Position numbers and translations under genes: made by a program. A stretch of 64,000 nucleotides of DNA from Actinoplanes missouriensis 431 (GTDB lineage Bacteria; Actinomycetota; Actinomycetes; Mycobacteriales; Micromonosporaceae): NCBI RefSeq assembly GCF_000284295.1, contig NC_017093.1, positions 8,246,001 through 8,310,000 of the forward strand, written 5' to 3'. The stretch's first letter is position 1; every line of letters starts with the position of its first letter. Positions 15,470 to 23,435 of this stretch are shown one piece after another. Under the pieces are notes generated by a model, which saw nothing but the letters and a program-made list of their open reading frames with translations, was not told the DNA's origin and searched no databases.

Positions 15470-16477
15470 TCAGTCGTGGTCAGTGGTGGAGTCGGTGGTG
15501 GTCTTCTCGGCAGCCTTGGCCTCGGCCTGAGCCTGAGCCGTGGTCTGGCCGTTGTGCAGCTTCGCGTCCGAGCCGGCCGCCGAGGGCAGCAGCGCCGCCT
15601 GGTCGGCGGTGAGCGTCGTCAGGACGACGACGTCCACCCGGCGGTTCTGGGTCACCGACCGCGGGTCGGCCGGGTCGATCAGCGGCTTGGTGTCGGAGAA
15701 GCCCACCGCGCTGAGGCGCTTCTTCGGGATGTCGTGCTCCGTGAAGAACCGGACCACGGTCGAGGCACGAGCGGACGAGAGCTCCCAGCCGCTCGGGTAG
15801 TACGTCGTCTTGCTCTTGAGCTGGTTGGTGTGACCGTCCACCTCGATCTTGTTCGGCAGCTTGCTGAGCGTCGGAGCGATGGCGTTGAGGATCTTCTTGC
15901 CACCGGTCTGCAGCTCGGCGCGGTTGCCGGCGAACACGACCTCGTTGGTCACGATGGTGACGATCAGGCCCCGCGAGTCGATGGTGAACTTCGCGTTGCC
16001 GAGCAGCTTGTCCGAAGCGAGGGCGTCGGAGATCTTGTTCTCGATCTTCTTGAGGTCCTCGGCCTCCTTGGCGGCCTTCTCGGCGTTCGCCGAAGCGTTC
16101 TTGCGGTCCTCGGCCTTGATGGCCGCCTGCACCGCCTCGATCTGCTTCTGGTTCAGGCCCTCGGTGCCCGAGGTGCCGTCGCCGGGGTTGGAACCCGGGT
16201 CGATCTGCACCACCTGGGCGTTGTTGGAGGCCCCGTCGAGCGGCGCCGACTGGCCGGTGAAGGCCACGCTCTCGGCGCCGAAGCCGGCGGAGAGACCGGC
16301 TGCCAGTTCGGCGAACTTCTTCTGGTCGACCGTGCTCATCGAGTAGAGAACAACGAAGAGGGCGAACATCAGAGTGAGCATGTCGGCGTACGACACGAGC
16401 CAGCGCTCGTGGTTGACGTGCTCCTCGTGCTCCTCATGGGGCTTCTTGCGGCGTCCGCCGCCACCACCAGCACTCAT
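15470..16477 (-). CDS. motB: Flagellar motor stator protein MotB
   Basis: The 335-aa protein has a basic N-terminus, one membrane segment with the proton-carrying Asp32 (SYADMLTLMFALFVVLYS), an acidic/Lys linker and a C-terminal OmpA-like peptidoglycan-binding domain (KIEVDGHTNQ; SSARASTVVRFF; NRRVDVVVL). The residues flanking Asp32 fit a proton-driven stator. It pairs with MotA, whose gene lies 5 nt upstream. Confidence 0.96.
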   Translation of the reverse strand: MSAGGGGGRRKKPHEEHEEHVNHERWLVSYADMLTLMFALFVVLYSMSTVDQKKFAELAAGLSAGFGAESVAFTGQSAPLDGASNNAQVVQIDPGSNPGDGTSGTEGLNQKQIEAVQAAIKAEDRKNASANAEKAAKEAEDLKKIENKISDALASDKLLGNAKFTIDSRGLIVTIVTNEVVFAGNRAELQTGGKKILNAIAPTLSKLPNKIEVDGHTNQLKSKTTYYPSGWELSSARASTVVRFFTEHDIPKKRLSAVGFSDTKPLIDPADPRSVTQNRRVDVVVLTTLTADQAALLPSAAGSDAKLHNGQTTAQAQAEAKAAEKTTTDSTTDHD

Positions 16478-16482
16478 CTAGG

Positions 16483-17274
16483 TCAGGCTGCCTTCTTCGT
16501 CGACGCTGCGGCTTCGGCCTTCTTCATCTCGTCCGGCGGGAGCAGGCTCCGGAGCTTCTGAGCGACCAGACGCGGGTTCGAGCCCGCCTGGATCGCCAGC
16601 ACACCGTCGATGACCAGCTCCATCTCCTCGGCCTCCACCGCGCTCAGCCGGCCCAGGCGGGCGGCGATCGGCAGCCAGAGGATGTTCGCGCTCAGCACGC
16701 CCCACAGGGTCGCGACGAACGCCGCGGCGATCGAGTGACCGAGGGTGTCGGGGTTGTCGAGGTTCTCCAGCACGTGCACCAGGCCCATGACCGTGCCGAT
16801 GATGCCGATCGTCGGGGCGTAGCCACCCATGTTCTCGAAGAACTTCATGCCGGCCTTGTCGGCCTTCTTCTTCGCGGCGACCTCGGCGTGCAGGATGTCG
16901 TGCAGCTCGTCCGGGTCGGTGCCGTCGATGGCGAGCTGCAGACCGCGCTTGAGGAACGGGTGCTCGACCGTCTTGACCGCGTCCTCGAGGGCCAGCAGGC
17001 CCTCGCGGCGGGCGCGCTCGGCCAGCTTCACGACGCTGTCGAGCAGCTGCGTCGGCGGAGTGACCTTGGTGGTGAACGCCTTCTTGAGCGACCCGACGAC
17101 GCCCGAGGCGTCCTTCATGACGCCACCGGCCATGGCGGCCGCGAAGCCGCCACCGAACACCAGCAGCATCGACGGGAGCAGGATGATCGAGGCGGCGTTA
17201 CCGCCCTCCAGCATCTGGACAACGAAGACGATCACCAGTCCGGCGACCACCCCGATGATGGTAGCGAGGTCCAT
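16483..17274 (-). CDS. motA: Flagellar motor stator protein MotA
   Basis: The 263-aa protein has four membrane segments and the MotA/TolQ/ExbB cytoplasmic loop (GLLALEDAVKTVEHPFLKRG-type, then AEVAAKKKADKAGMKFFENM). The conserved GGYAPTIGIIGTVMGLVHVL opens segment 3. It forms the proton channel ring with MotB. Its start overlaps the flbD stop. Confidence 0.96.
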   Translation of the reverse strand: MDLATIIGVVAGLVIVFVVQMLEGGNAASIILLPSMLLVFGGGFAAAMAGGVMKDASGVVGSLKKAFTTKVTPPTQLLDSVVKLAERARREGLLALEDAVKTVEHPFLKRGLQLAIDGTDPDELHDILHAEVAAKKKADKAGMKFFENMGGYAPTIGIIGTVMGLVHVLENLDNPDTLGHSIAAAFVATLWGVLSANILWLPIAARLGRLSAVEAEEMELVIDGVLAIQAGSNPRLVAQKLRSLLPPDEMKKAEAAASTKKAA

Positions 17275-17573
17275 CAGCGTTCCTTTCGGTGCAGCGGGAG
17301 CACCTTGGCGTCGATCTCGTCATCGGCGGAGGACGAGGTGGCGGAAGAGGAAGAAGAGGTGGTCGGCAGCTCGGTCTCCATGCGGCTCGCCTGGGCGATC
17401 AGCGAAGCGCGGTAGTGCCGAACCGAGTCGACGAATTCGGGGACGGACTCGGAGATGATGTACTTCGTGCCATCCACCAGAGTCACGACCGTGTCGGGCG
17501 TGCAATCGACGCGCTCGACCAGATCCGGGTTCAGTGCGAACACCGAACCGTTGATGCGGGTTACGAGAATCAC
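17274..17573 (-). CDS. flbD: FlbD/SwrD-type flagellar motor power protein
   Basis: The 99-aa product starts MILVTRINGSVFALNPDLVE, then VDGTKYIISESVPEFVDSV, the hallmark of the small FlbD family (SwrD in Bacillus) encoded next to motA and flgE. In Bacillus SwrD raises motor torque. The Ser-rich tail (about residues 70-90) is an actinobacterial extra. The GTG start overlaps nothing upstream; a FliA-type motif lies 60 nt upstream. Confidence 0.9.
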   Translation of the reverse strand: MILVTRINGSVFALNPDLVERVDCTPDTVVTLVDGTKYIISESVPEFVDSVRHYRASLIAQASRMETELPTTSSSSSATSSSADDEIDAKVLPLHRKER

Positions 17574-17632
17574 GACTTCCGTCCTTGGTCTGTCTTGGCT
17601 GGTGGGGCCCTCCGTGGCCCGTCACTAGGTAC

Positions 17633-17659
17633 TTCGGCGCGACCTCGGTTGCCGATGAG
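17633..17659 (-). promoter_or_regulatory. FliA-type promoter motif before flbD
   Basis: On the minus strand CTCA (17656-17659) is followed after 17 nt by GCCGAA (17633-17638). This matches the boxes before fliJ and flgD. It would start transcription near 17620 and drive flbD-motA-motB-fliL and perhaps the genes beyond. Confidence 0.6.
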
Positions 17660-17721
17660 ATCGAGCCGGTCGCTGTTCGGGTGCGAAGCTCGCTGCGGTG
17701 ACCGGATCTCCGGGCGTACGA

Positions 17722-17761
17722 CGGCGGCCGGGACAGGCACGAATGCCCGCCCCGGCCGCCG
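17722..17761 (-). terminator. Hairpin after flgE
   Basis: GGCGGCCGGG (17723-17732) pairs with 17751-17760, with an inner GGC/GCC stem (736-738 with 745-747). It lies just after the flgE stop and before the flbD promoter motif, so flgD-flgE is probably its own unit. Confidence 0.65.
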
Positions 17762-17775
17762 GCCGGAAACCTGGA

Positions 17776-19077
17776 TCAGCGCTTCATGCTGACGAGCTCC
17801 TGGAGGATCTCGTCGGAGGTGGTGATGATGCGGGAGTTCGCCTGGAAGCCGCGCTGGGCGACGACCAGGTTGGTGAACTCCTGTGCGAGGTCGACGTTCG
17901 ACATCTCCAGCGCGCCGGAGATGACCTGACCCATGCCGGCGCCGCCGGGCTGGCCCACCTGGGCGTACCCGGAGTTGACCGATGTCCGGTACAGCGAGTT
18001 GCCGACCTTCTCCAGGCCCGCCACGTTCTTGAACGTGGCCATGGCTACCTGGCCGAGCGTTTGCTTCAAGCCGTTGCTGTAGACGCCGATGATCTCGCCG
18101 GTGTCGGAGACGGTGTAGGAGAGCGAGGTGAGGGCACCGGCAGTCTGGCCGTCGGTGTCGAACACCCGGGCGTCGCTGAGCCCGGAGTACGAGGTCACGT
18201 CGGTCATGTCCATCTTGTAGCCGCCGATATCGATCTGGCCGAGGTTGTCCAGACCCTGCGGTTTGCCGGCCGCGAAAGCGAGGTCGACGGACGTGCCGAC
18301 GGTGTTGTCGACCATGTTGCCGTTGCCGTCGTCGATCTGGACCGGCTCACCGAGCAGCTGCACCCGCCACTTGGAGGTGTTCGCGGCGTTGTCGTTCTCG
18401 GTACGGGTGAACTTGGCGGTCACCGTGTGCGTGTTGCCCTGGTCGTCGAAGACCTTCACCGGGATCGACGTGATGTAACCGGGGAGGCTGTTGCCGGTGT
18501 CCTCCACGCCGTAGTTGTCCGGGTTGTTCACGTCCGGGATGTTGTCGCTGCTCAGGTTGCCCTTGAGCGTGACAGTCGTGGTCTTCTCCGGCGGGATGGT
18601 GGCGCCCAGCGGCATCCTGATGTCGCCCGGCTTGCCCGCCGCGTTGACCTTGCCGTCCTCCGCGGTCCAGCCCTGCACGGGCTCACCGGTCGTGGTGGTC
18701 AGCGTGCCGTTGGCGTCGAAGAAGAACGACCCCGCCCGGGTGTAGAGGTTCTCGTTGCCGCTGCGGGTGATGAAGAAGCCGTCACCCTGGATCATCATGT
18801 CGCCGGACTTGCCGGTGGTCTGCGCCGAGCCCTGGCTGAAGTTCGAGGTGATGCCGGCGACCCGGACACCGAGACCGACCTGCGCGGCGTTGGTGCCGGC
18901 CTGACCGTTCTGCGGTGACCCGGCGGCGCCCATCATCTGGCTCAGCGCGTCCTGGAACTGCACCTGGGACGACTTGTAACCGACGGTGTTCACGTTCGCG
19001 ATGTTGTTACCGGTCACGTCGATCATGCGCTGATGCGCGTTGAGGCCGCTGATACCGGAGTAAAGAGAACGCAGCAT
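17776..19077 (-). CDS. flgE: Flagellar hook protein FlgE
   Basis: The 433-aa protein starts MLRSLYSGISGLNAHQRMID with the rod/hook family motif GNNIANVNTVGYKSS. It has the FlgE central domain and the C-terminal box (ALEMSNVDLAQEFTNLVVAQ then RGFQANSRIITTSDEILQEL). It builds the hook. The ATG at 19077 is chosen because longer readings run into flgD in another frame; only a weak AAGGA lies before it. Length and both terminal motifs are typical, so it is intact. Confidence 0.95.
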   Translation of the reverse strand: MLRSLYSGISGLNAHQRMIDVTGNNIANVNTVGYKSSQVQFQDALSQMMGAAGSPQNGQAGTNAAQVGLGVRVAGITSNFSQGSAQTTGKSGDMMIQGDGFFITRSGNENLYTRAGSFFFDANGTLTTTTGEPVQGWTAEDGKVNAAGKPGDIRMPLGATIPPEKTTTVTLKGNLSSDNIPDVNNPDNYGVEDTGNSLPGYITSIPVKVFDDQGNTHTVTAKFTRTENDNAANTSKWRVQLLGEPVQIDDGNGNMVDNTVGTSVDLAFAAGKPQGLDNLGQIDIGGYKMDMTDVTSYSGLSDARVFDTDGQTAGALTSLSYTVSDTGEIIGVYSNGLKQTLGQVAMATFKNVAGLEKVGNSLYRTSVNSGYAQVGQPGGAGMGQVISGALEMSNVDLAQEFTNLVVAQRGFQANSRIITTSDEILQELVSMKR

Positions 19078-19093
19078 GGAAGGAGGTTCCTTT

Positions 19094-19546
19094 TCAGTCG
19101 GATGAGCCGGGCTGGGCGGTCTGTGAGATTTCCGTGACCTTGGACAGCTGCACATCCGTGTTCCCGACCTTGAGCGTCGGTTCGCTGTCGCCGTTGAGCT
19201 TCGCGGAGCTGATGACACCGGTCTGCGTCGCGCCGGTGTCGTCCATGTACGTGACCGTCTTGCCGATCAGGGCGCTGGCGCCGATCATTCGCTGCGACTG
19301 CAACATGCTGATCATGTCTTCCAGCTTCTCGACCTGCGTGAACTGGGCGGTCTGCGCCAGGAACGCGGTCGAGTCGGCGGGTTTCGTCGGGTCCTGATAC
19401 TTCAGCTGGGCGACCAGGAGCTTCATGAAGGTGTCCTTGTCACCGAGCGACTTGCTCTTTGATTCAGCGGCTTGCTTCGCCGCGGTGGCGGCCGCCTTGG
19501 CGGCATCGCTCGGACCGCCGATCGGTCCGGAGGTCGACGAGGTCAT
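19094..19546 (-). CDS. flgD: Flagellar hook capping protein FlgD
   Basis: The 150-aa product has the FlgD core: DKDTFMKLLVAQLKYQDPTK, then STAFLAQTAQFTQVEKLEDM, and SALIGKTVTYMDDTG. It ends soon after a short beta region and lacks the full FlgD Ig/tudor domains of the 220-aa enterobacterial form, as in many Gram-positives. It caps the growing hook. The flgE start is 16 nt downstream. Confidence 0.93.
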   Translation of the reverse strand: MTSSTSGPIGGPSDAAKAAATAAKQAAESKSKSLGDKDTFMKLLVAQLKYQDPTKPADSTAFLAQTAQFTQVEKLEDMISMLQSQRMIGASALIGKTVTYMDDTGATQTGVISSAKLNGDSEPTLKVGNTDVQLSKVTEISQTAQPGSSD

Positions 19547-19579
19547 GACATCTCCCTGTCCTCTGCAAGCTCAACCTAA

Positions 19580-19607
19580 GGTTCGGCCCCCTCCTGGAAT
19601 TGCTTAG
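19580..19607 (-). promoter_or_regulatory. FliA-type promoter motif before flgD
   Basis: On the minus strand CTAA (19604-19607), 16 nt, then GCCGAA (19582-19587), about 36 nt before the flgD ATG. It is the third example of the same motif in this flagellar cluster. Confidence 0.6.
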
Positions 19608-19617
19608 GGACAAATTC

Positions 19618-19644
19618 GCGGGCCCGCCGAATCGGCGGGCCCGC
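19618..19644. terminator. Hairpin at the end of the chemotaxis operon
   Basis: GCGGGCCCGCCG (19618-19629) pairs perfectly with 19633-19644 around a 3-nt loop. It lies 32 nt after the last che gene and just upstream of the flgD promoter motif, so it should end che transcription. Confidence 0.8.
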
Positions 19645-19675
19645 AACGAGAGATCTTCAATGTTGAGCCTTAGGG

Positions 19676-20164
19676 TCAGGGTGCGAGCGACAAGCTGAGC
19701 TTGCCCTTTCCGTACCGGCTGACCTCACACATGAGGTCGAGACGGCGCCCGAGGGCGAGCAGGACGGCACGCGCGTCGCCGGGCAGTTCCATACCCGGGT
19801 AGATCACTTGGTAGAGCTTGACGTGCGGCGCGCCCTCCTTGTTGAGCAGGCTGGTGAAGACGTTGCAGAGCTCGAAGACGTTCTCCGCGAGGTTGGGGAA
19901 GAGCTGCTTCTCGTCGATGCTGTCCTCGGCGGCGCCGGCCGGCAGCAGACCGAGGGCCGCGCCGGCGTTCGCCGCGAGGCTCAGCTGCATACCGAGGACT
20001 CCGTAGATCTTCTGACTGGCATCCGTGAAGATCGCGACTGTCGCGGTGGTGACCTCCTCCGCGCTGAGCGGGTCACCGGTGCTGACGATCACCTCACGGC
20101 CGAGAAGATCCTCGAACAGGTTACGTACGGCTAGAGAGCCGGGAAGTACCGAGACGTCTGACAT
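19676..20164 (-). CDS. CheX/CheC-like protein, last gene of the che operon
   Basis: The 162-aa product has no clear match I can name with certainty. Its layout resembles CheX/CheC-type phosphatases: a first half strand-rich stretch (TVAIFTDASQKIYGVLGMQL), then a helix with NLAENVFELCN, where E98-x-x-N101 fits the E-x2-N catalytic pattern. Position after cheY in a che operon supports a role in dephosphorylating CheY-P. The preceding Asp/Ser of the motif is not clear, so the activity is uncertain. Confidence 0.6.
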   Translation of the reverse strand: MSDVSVLPGSLAVRNLFEDLLGREVIVSTGDPLSAEEVTTATVAIFTDASQKIYGVLGMQLSLAANAGAALGLLPAGAAEDSIDEKQLFPNLAENVFELCNVFTSLLNKEGAPHVKLYQVIYPGMELPGDARAVLLALGRRLDLMCEVSRYGKGKLSLSLAP

Positions 20165-20171
20165 GTCTTAA

Positions 20172-20534
20172 TCATCCCAAAATAGGAGCGAAAACCTCAT
20201 CGAATCGCTCAGCTGTGAAGGGTTTGACGATGAAGAATTCCGCCCCCGCGCCCTCGGCGGCGGTCTTCATCTCCGGTGTGCTCTCCGAGGTCACGAAGCC
20301 GAACTTGACGTTGTTGCCGGCGGCGCGGAGCTGACGGAGCACTTCGATTCCCGTCATGTGCGGCATGTTCCAGTCCGAGATGACCACGTCCGGTTTCTCG
20401 GAGTTGACCATCTCGAACGCCTCCTTGCCGTCGGCGGCCTCGACCAGGTCATGGTCGCCGAACCCGGCCTGCCGCAGGGTACGGACGACGATCTGCCGCA
20501 TCACCCGGCTGTCGTCGGCGATGAGGATCTTCAT
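20172..20534 (-). CDS. cheY: CheY-type single-domain response regulator
   Basis: The 120-aa receiver domain has the acidic pair Asp7-Asp8, phospho-acceptor Asp54 (VISDWNMPHMTG), a Thr/Ser switch position (FVTSES) and Lys104 (FFIVKPF). There is no output domain. It likely carries the signal from CheA to FliM. The ATG at 20534 overlaps the upstream cheX stop; longer readings are out of frame with cheX. A second CheY lies two genes upstream. Confidence 0.9.
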   Translation of the reverse strand: MKILIADDSRVMRQIVVRTLRQAGFGDHDLVEAADGKEAFEMVNSEKPDVVISDWNMPHMTGIEVLRQLRAAGNNVKFGFVTSESTPEMKTAAEGAGAEFFIVKPFTAERFDEVFAPILG

Positions 20535-21016
20535 TCGCCCTCCTCCTTTGTGTCGGCGCTGCTGTGCCACATCGAAATGGACACCGGTTCTTCCTCCCAG
20601 ATCCCGTACACGCCGCTGATGCGCGTGGCGTTCGGGTAGCGCGCCGAGGACTCCGGCGCGAGCACCACCTGGGGAAGCGACAGTTGTGCGCCGGACGGCA
20701 GCATCGCTTTGACGTTGCCACCGACGATGTTGGCGAGTTCGCCAAGGGTGTCCGAGATGTCTTCTTCGCTCACCTCGTCCAGCTCCATGGCCAGGAAGGC
20801 AGCCGCCGCACGCTGCGCGGCGGCGCGTGAGGAGGCGAACACGACGTGCCCGCTCCAGGATCCGGTGATGGACACCGAGGAGTGCACCTCGGAGGGCTGG
20901 TTCTCGTCGTACGTCGGAATCAGCGGGCTGATGCCCTCCGGGTCCAGGTACGACTCCCACACCTGTTCCACCATCTCGGCGAGGTCGCTCTCGTTGACCT
21001 CGACTTCGACGCTCAT
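20531..21016 (-). CDS. cheX: CheX-type CheY-P phosphatase
   Basis: The 161-aa product contains the CheC/CheX/FliY catalytic pattern: Asp89-x3-Glu93-x2-Asn96 in SDTLGELANIVGGNVKAML. The two-layer CheX fold follows (SGAQLSLPQVVLAPESSARY). CheX removes phosphate from CheY-P. It is coupled by 4-nt overlaps to both neighbouring cheY genes. Confidence 0.85.
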   Translation of the reverse strand: MSVEVEVNESDLAEMVEQVWESYLDPEGISPLIPTYDENQPSEVHSSVSITGSWSGHVVFASSRAAAQRAAAAFLAMELDEVSEEDISDTLGELANIVGGNVKAMLPSGAQLSLPQVVLAPESSARYPNATRISGVYGIWEEEPVSISMWHSSADTKEEGE

Positions 21017-21408
21017 GAGTTCGCTCCGGTCGGGACGAGGCCCAGCAGGGCCAGCTTTTCGATCATCGCGCCTTCGGTGAAGGGCTTGATCACATATTCG
21101 TGGGCACCCGCGGCGAGTGCCCGGACGATCTGGCTCTGTTCGCTCTCGGTGGTGACCATCACCAGGGTCATCTCCCGCAGGCGCGGGTCGGCCCGGACTT
21201 TGGTGACGAACTCGAGCCCGTTCATGTTGGGCATGTTCCAGTCGATGAGGGCCAGCTCCGGCACCTCGGTCAGCTCGGCCAGGCGGTCCATCGCCTCCTG
21301 GCCGTCACCCGCCTCGACCGCCTCGAAGTTGAGCTTCGTGACGATGCGCTTGAGGATCATTCGCATCGCTCGGGAGTCGTCGATCACCATGGCGCGCATC
21401 GGCGTCAT
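21013..21408 (-). CDS. cheY: CheY-type single-domain response regulator (second copy)
   Basis: The 131-aa receiver domain has Asp10-Asp11 (MVIDDSRAM), phospho-acceptor Asp56 (ALIDWNMPNMNG), a Thr-Thr switch (MVTTES) and a C-terminal Lys (EYVIKPF). It differs clearly from the downstream CheY, so one may drive the motor and the other act as a phosphate sink or in another output; this cannot be decided from sequence alone. It overlaps cheR by 4 nt. Confidence 0.9.
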   Translation of the reverse strand: MTPMRAMVIDDSRAMRMILKRIVTKLNFEAVEAGDGQEAMDRLAELTEVPELALIDWNMPNMNGLEFVTKVRADPRLREMTLVMVTTESEQSQIVRALAAGAHEYVIKPFTEGAMIEKLALLGLVPTGANS

Positions 21409-22250
21409 CCCCTTCTCGCGGCGCCGGCGGCCACCGCGTTACGAGTTCGGTAGGCAGAGGTGCGGCCGGCGGCCACGCGCTCGTAGTTGTCGTCGATGCC
21501 GATCGTGGTCTCGGCGGCGCCCAGGAAGAGCAGGCCGTCCGGTCGCAGGATCTTGGCGGCGTTCTGCAGCACCTGCCGCTTCGTCGCCACATCGAAGTAG
21601 ATGAGCACGTTCCGCAGGAAGATCACGTCGAACGGCTGCATCGGCGGGAACGGCGCGGTGAGGCTCATGTGCTTGAACGTCACGTTCTTCCGCAGCGCCG
21701 GGATGATTCGCCAGTGCGCGCCGGCCCGTTCGAAGTACTGCACCAGCTGGGTCGCCGCGAGACCGCGGTTCACCTCGACCTGGCTGTACTCGCCCTTGGT
21801 CGCCCGCTCCACCATCGCGGTGGAGATGTCGGTTCCCATGATCTCGTAGGACCAGCCCGCCGGCAGGGACTCCTGCAGCGTGATCGCCAGGCTGAACGCC
21901 TCCTGCCCGCTGGAGCTCGCAGCGGACCAGAACCGCAGCTTCCGCACCGAGGCCCGCGACTTGATCAGCTCCGGGAGCACCACGTCGGTCAGCGCGGAGA
22001 ACGGCTCCCGGTCCCGGAAGAACGACGTCTCGTTGGTGGTCAGCGCGTCGATGATCTTGCGCTGATGCTGTGGGTTGGGCCGCCGTTGCAGATCGGCCAG
22101 GAACTCGGCGACGTTGGCCGCCCCGACCGCGCGTGCGACGGGGATCAGCCGCGCCTCGACCAGGTACTCCTTGCCGGGGGCAAGCACGATGGAGGCTTCC
22201 CGGCGTACCAGGGTGGAGACGAAATTGAAGTCAGGTTGGGAGAGGGTCAT
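21405..22250 (-). CDS. cheR: Chemotaxis protein methyltransferase CheR
   Basis: The 281-aa product has the CheR N-terminal helical domain and a SAM-binding domain (LRFWSAASSSGQEAFSLAI, EIMGTDIS, FDVIFLRNVLIYFD). It methylates glutamates of chemoreceptors. ATG at 22250 overlaps the cheB stop; the upstream continuation is out of frame with cheB and rejected. The usual GCATGEE motif appears as SSSGQEA. Confidence 0.94.
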   Translation of the reverse strand: MTLSQPDFNFVSTLVRREASIVLAPGKEYLVEARLIPVARAVGAANVAEFLADLQRRPNPQHQRKIIDALTTNETSFFRDREPFSALTDVVLPELIKSRASVRKLRFWSAASSSGQEAFSLAITLQESLPAGWSYEIMGTDISTAMVERATKGEYSQVEVNRGLAATQLVQYFERAGAHWRIIPALRKNVTFKHMSLTAPFPPMQPFDVIFLRNVLIYFDVATKRQVLQNAAKILRPDGLLFLGAAETTIGIDDNYERVAAGRTSAYRTRNAVAAGAARRG

Positions 22251-23422
22251 CGTGCCACCGCCGGCGAACGTCCCACCCGTACGCGGTTGAGCAGCGCTCC
22301 CGCGATCCGGTCCAGAGGCAGCACCTCGTCCGCCAGGCCCGCACCGACCACGGCGCCTGGCATGCCCCAGACCACCGAACTCGCCTCGTCCTGTGCCAGC
22401 ACCTCGGCGCCCGCGTCTCGTAGCACCTTCGCACCACTCCGTCCGTCTTGTCCCATTCCGGTGAGCACGGCCGCGAAGACCGATGCGCCGTACAGTGCGG
22501 CCACCGAGCGGAACATCACGTCCACCGCGGGCCGGCATGAGTTTTCCTGTGGAGCGCCGCTGAGCTGGGTCAGCGTCGCGGTCCCCCGGCGAGTGAACAC
22601 CAGATGGCGGTCACCAGGAGCGATGTAGACCGTGCCGGGCGCGAGCTCCATGCCCTCACCCGCCTCCAGCACGCGCAACGGCGTGCTGCGGTCCAGCCGT
22701 TCGGCGAACATCTTGGTGAAGACCGGCGGCATGTGTTGTGTGATCACAATCGGCACCGGCAGATCGGCCGGGAGCCCGAGCAGCACCTTGGTGAGCGCGT
22801 CCGGGCCGCCGGTCGAGGAGCCGATGGCGAGCAGGTCGATCCGTCCACCGGGCGCCGCGCGCCGTGGCGCGGCCGGCCGGGCCGGTGGCGCTCCCGCGGG
22901 AGCCGCAAGCCCGGGTCGTCCGGGCGCCGGCGGCGGCGGTCCAGGACGCAGCGGCGCGACTCCGGGACGCGTCGGGGCTGCCGGCGGACGCAGCGGCGGC
23001 GATCCGGCCGCCGGCCTGCGCCGGCCGCCAAGAGCCTGGATCTTGGGTACGAGTTGCTCGCGTACCGCCGCGATCGACTCCTTCACCGAGCCCACGTTGC
23101 TCGGCTTGGTGACGTAGTCGGTGGCGCCCGCGGAGAGCGCCTCCAGCGTGGCCGTGGCCCCCGACGCGGAGAGCGTGCTGAACATGATCACCGGCAGAGT
23201 CGCGTGCCGTTTGCGCAGCTCGCGAACGGCTTCGATGCCATCCATCTCGGGCATCTCGATGTCCATGGTGATCACGTCGGGCTTGAGCTGATCGATCTTG
23301 GCTTGGGCCAGCAGGCCGTTGGCGGCCGTCCCGACCACCTGGATGCCCGGCGCCTCCCCGAGAGCGTCGACGATCAGCCGACGGACCACTACGGAATCGT
23401 CGACGACGAGGACCGAGATCAT
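22247..23422 (-). CDS. cheB: Chemotaxis response regulator protein-glutamate methylesterase CheB
   Basis: The 391-aa protein has an N-terminal receiver (SVLVVDDSVVVRRLI; phospho-acceptor in VITMDIEMPEMDG), a long Pro/Arg/Ala-rich linker (about residues 145-195) and a C-terminal methylesterase. The catalytic Ser lies in AIGSSTGGPDAL, His in ITQHMPPVF and Asp in LTGMGQDGRSG. It demethylates receptors with CheR. The linker is longer and more Pro-rich than usual. Confidence 0.94.
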   Translation of the reverse strand: MISVLVVDDSVVVRRLIVDALGEAPGIQVVGTAANGLLAQAKIDQLKPDVITMDIEMPEMDGIEAVRELRKRHATLPVIMFSTLSASGATATLEALSAGATDYVTKPSNVGSVKESIAAVREQLVPKIQALGGRRRPAAGSPPLRPPAAPTRPGVAPLRPGPPPPAPGRPGLAAPAGAPPARPAAPRRAAPGGRIDLLAIGSSTGGPDALTKVLLGLPADLPVPIVITQHMPPVFTKMFAERLDRSTPLRVLEAGEGMELAPGTVYIAPGDRHLVFTRRGTATLTQLSGAPQENSCRPAVDVMFRSVAALYGASVFAAVLTGMGQDGRSGAKVLRDAGAEVLAQDEASSVVWGMPGAVVGAGLADEVLPLDRIAGALLNRVRVGRSPAVAR

Positions 23423-23435
23423 TCGACCACTCCCT

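Noticed and set aside
19078..19218. Upstream extension of FlgE by 47 residues
   Set aside because: Overlaps flgD in another frame and lacks similarity; FlgE proteins begin at MLRSLYSG.
22251..22538. N-terminal extension of CheR
   Set aside because: Lies in the coding 3' end of cheB in another frame; composition is Arg/Gly-rich shadow.
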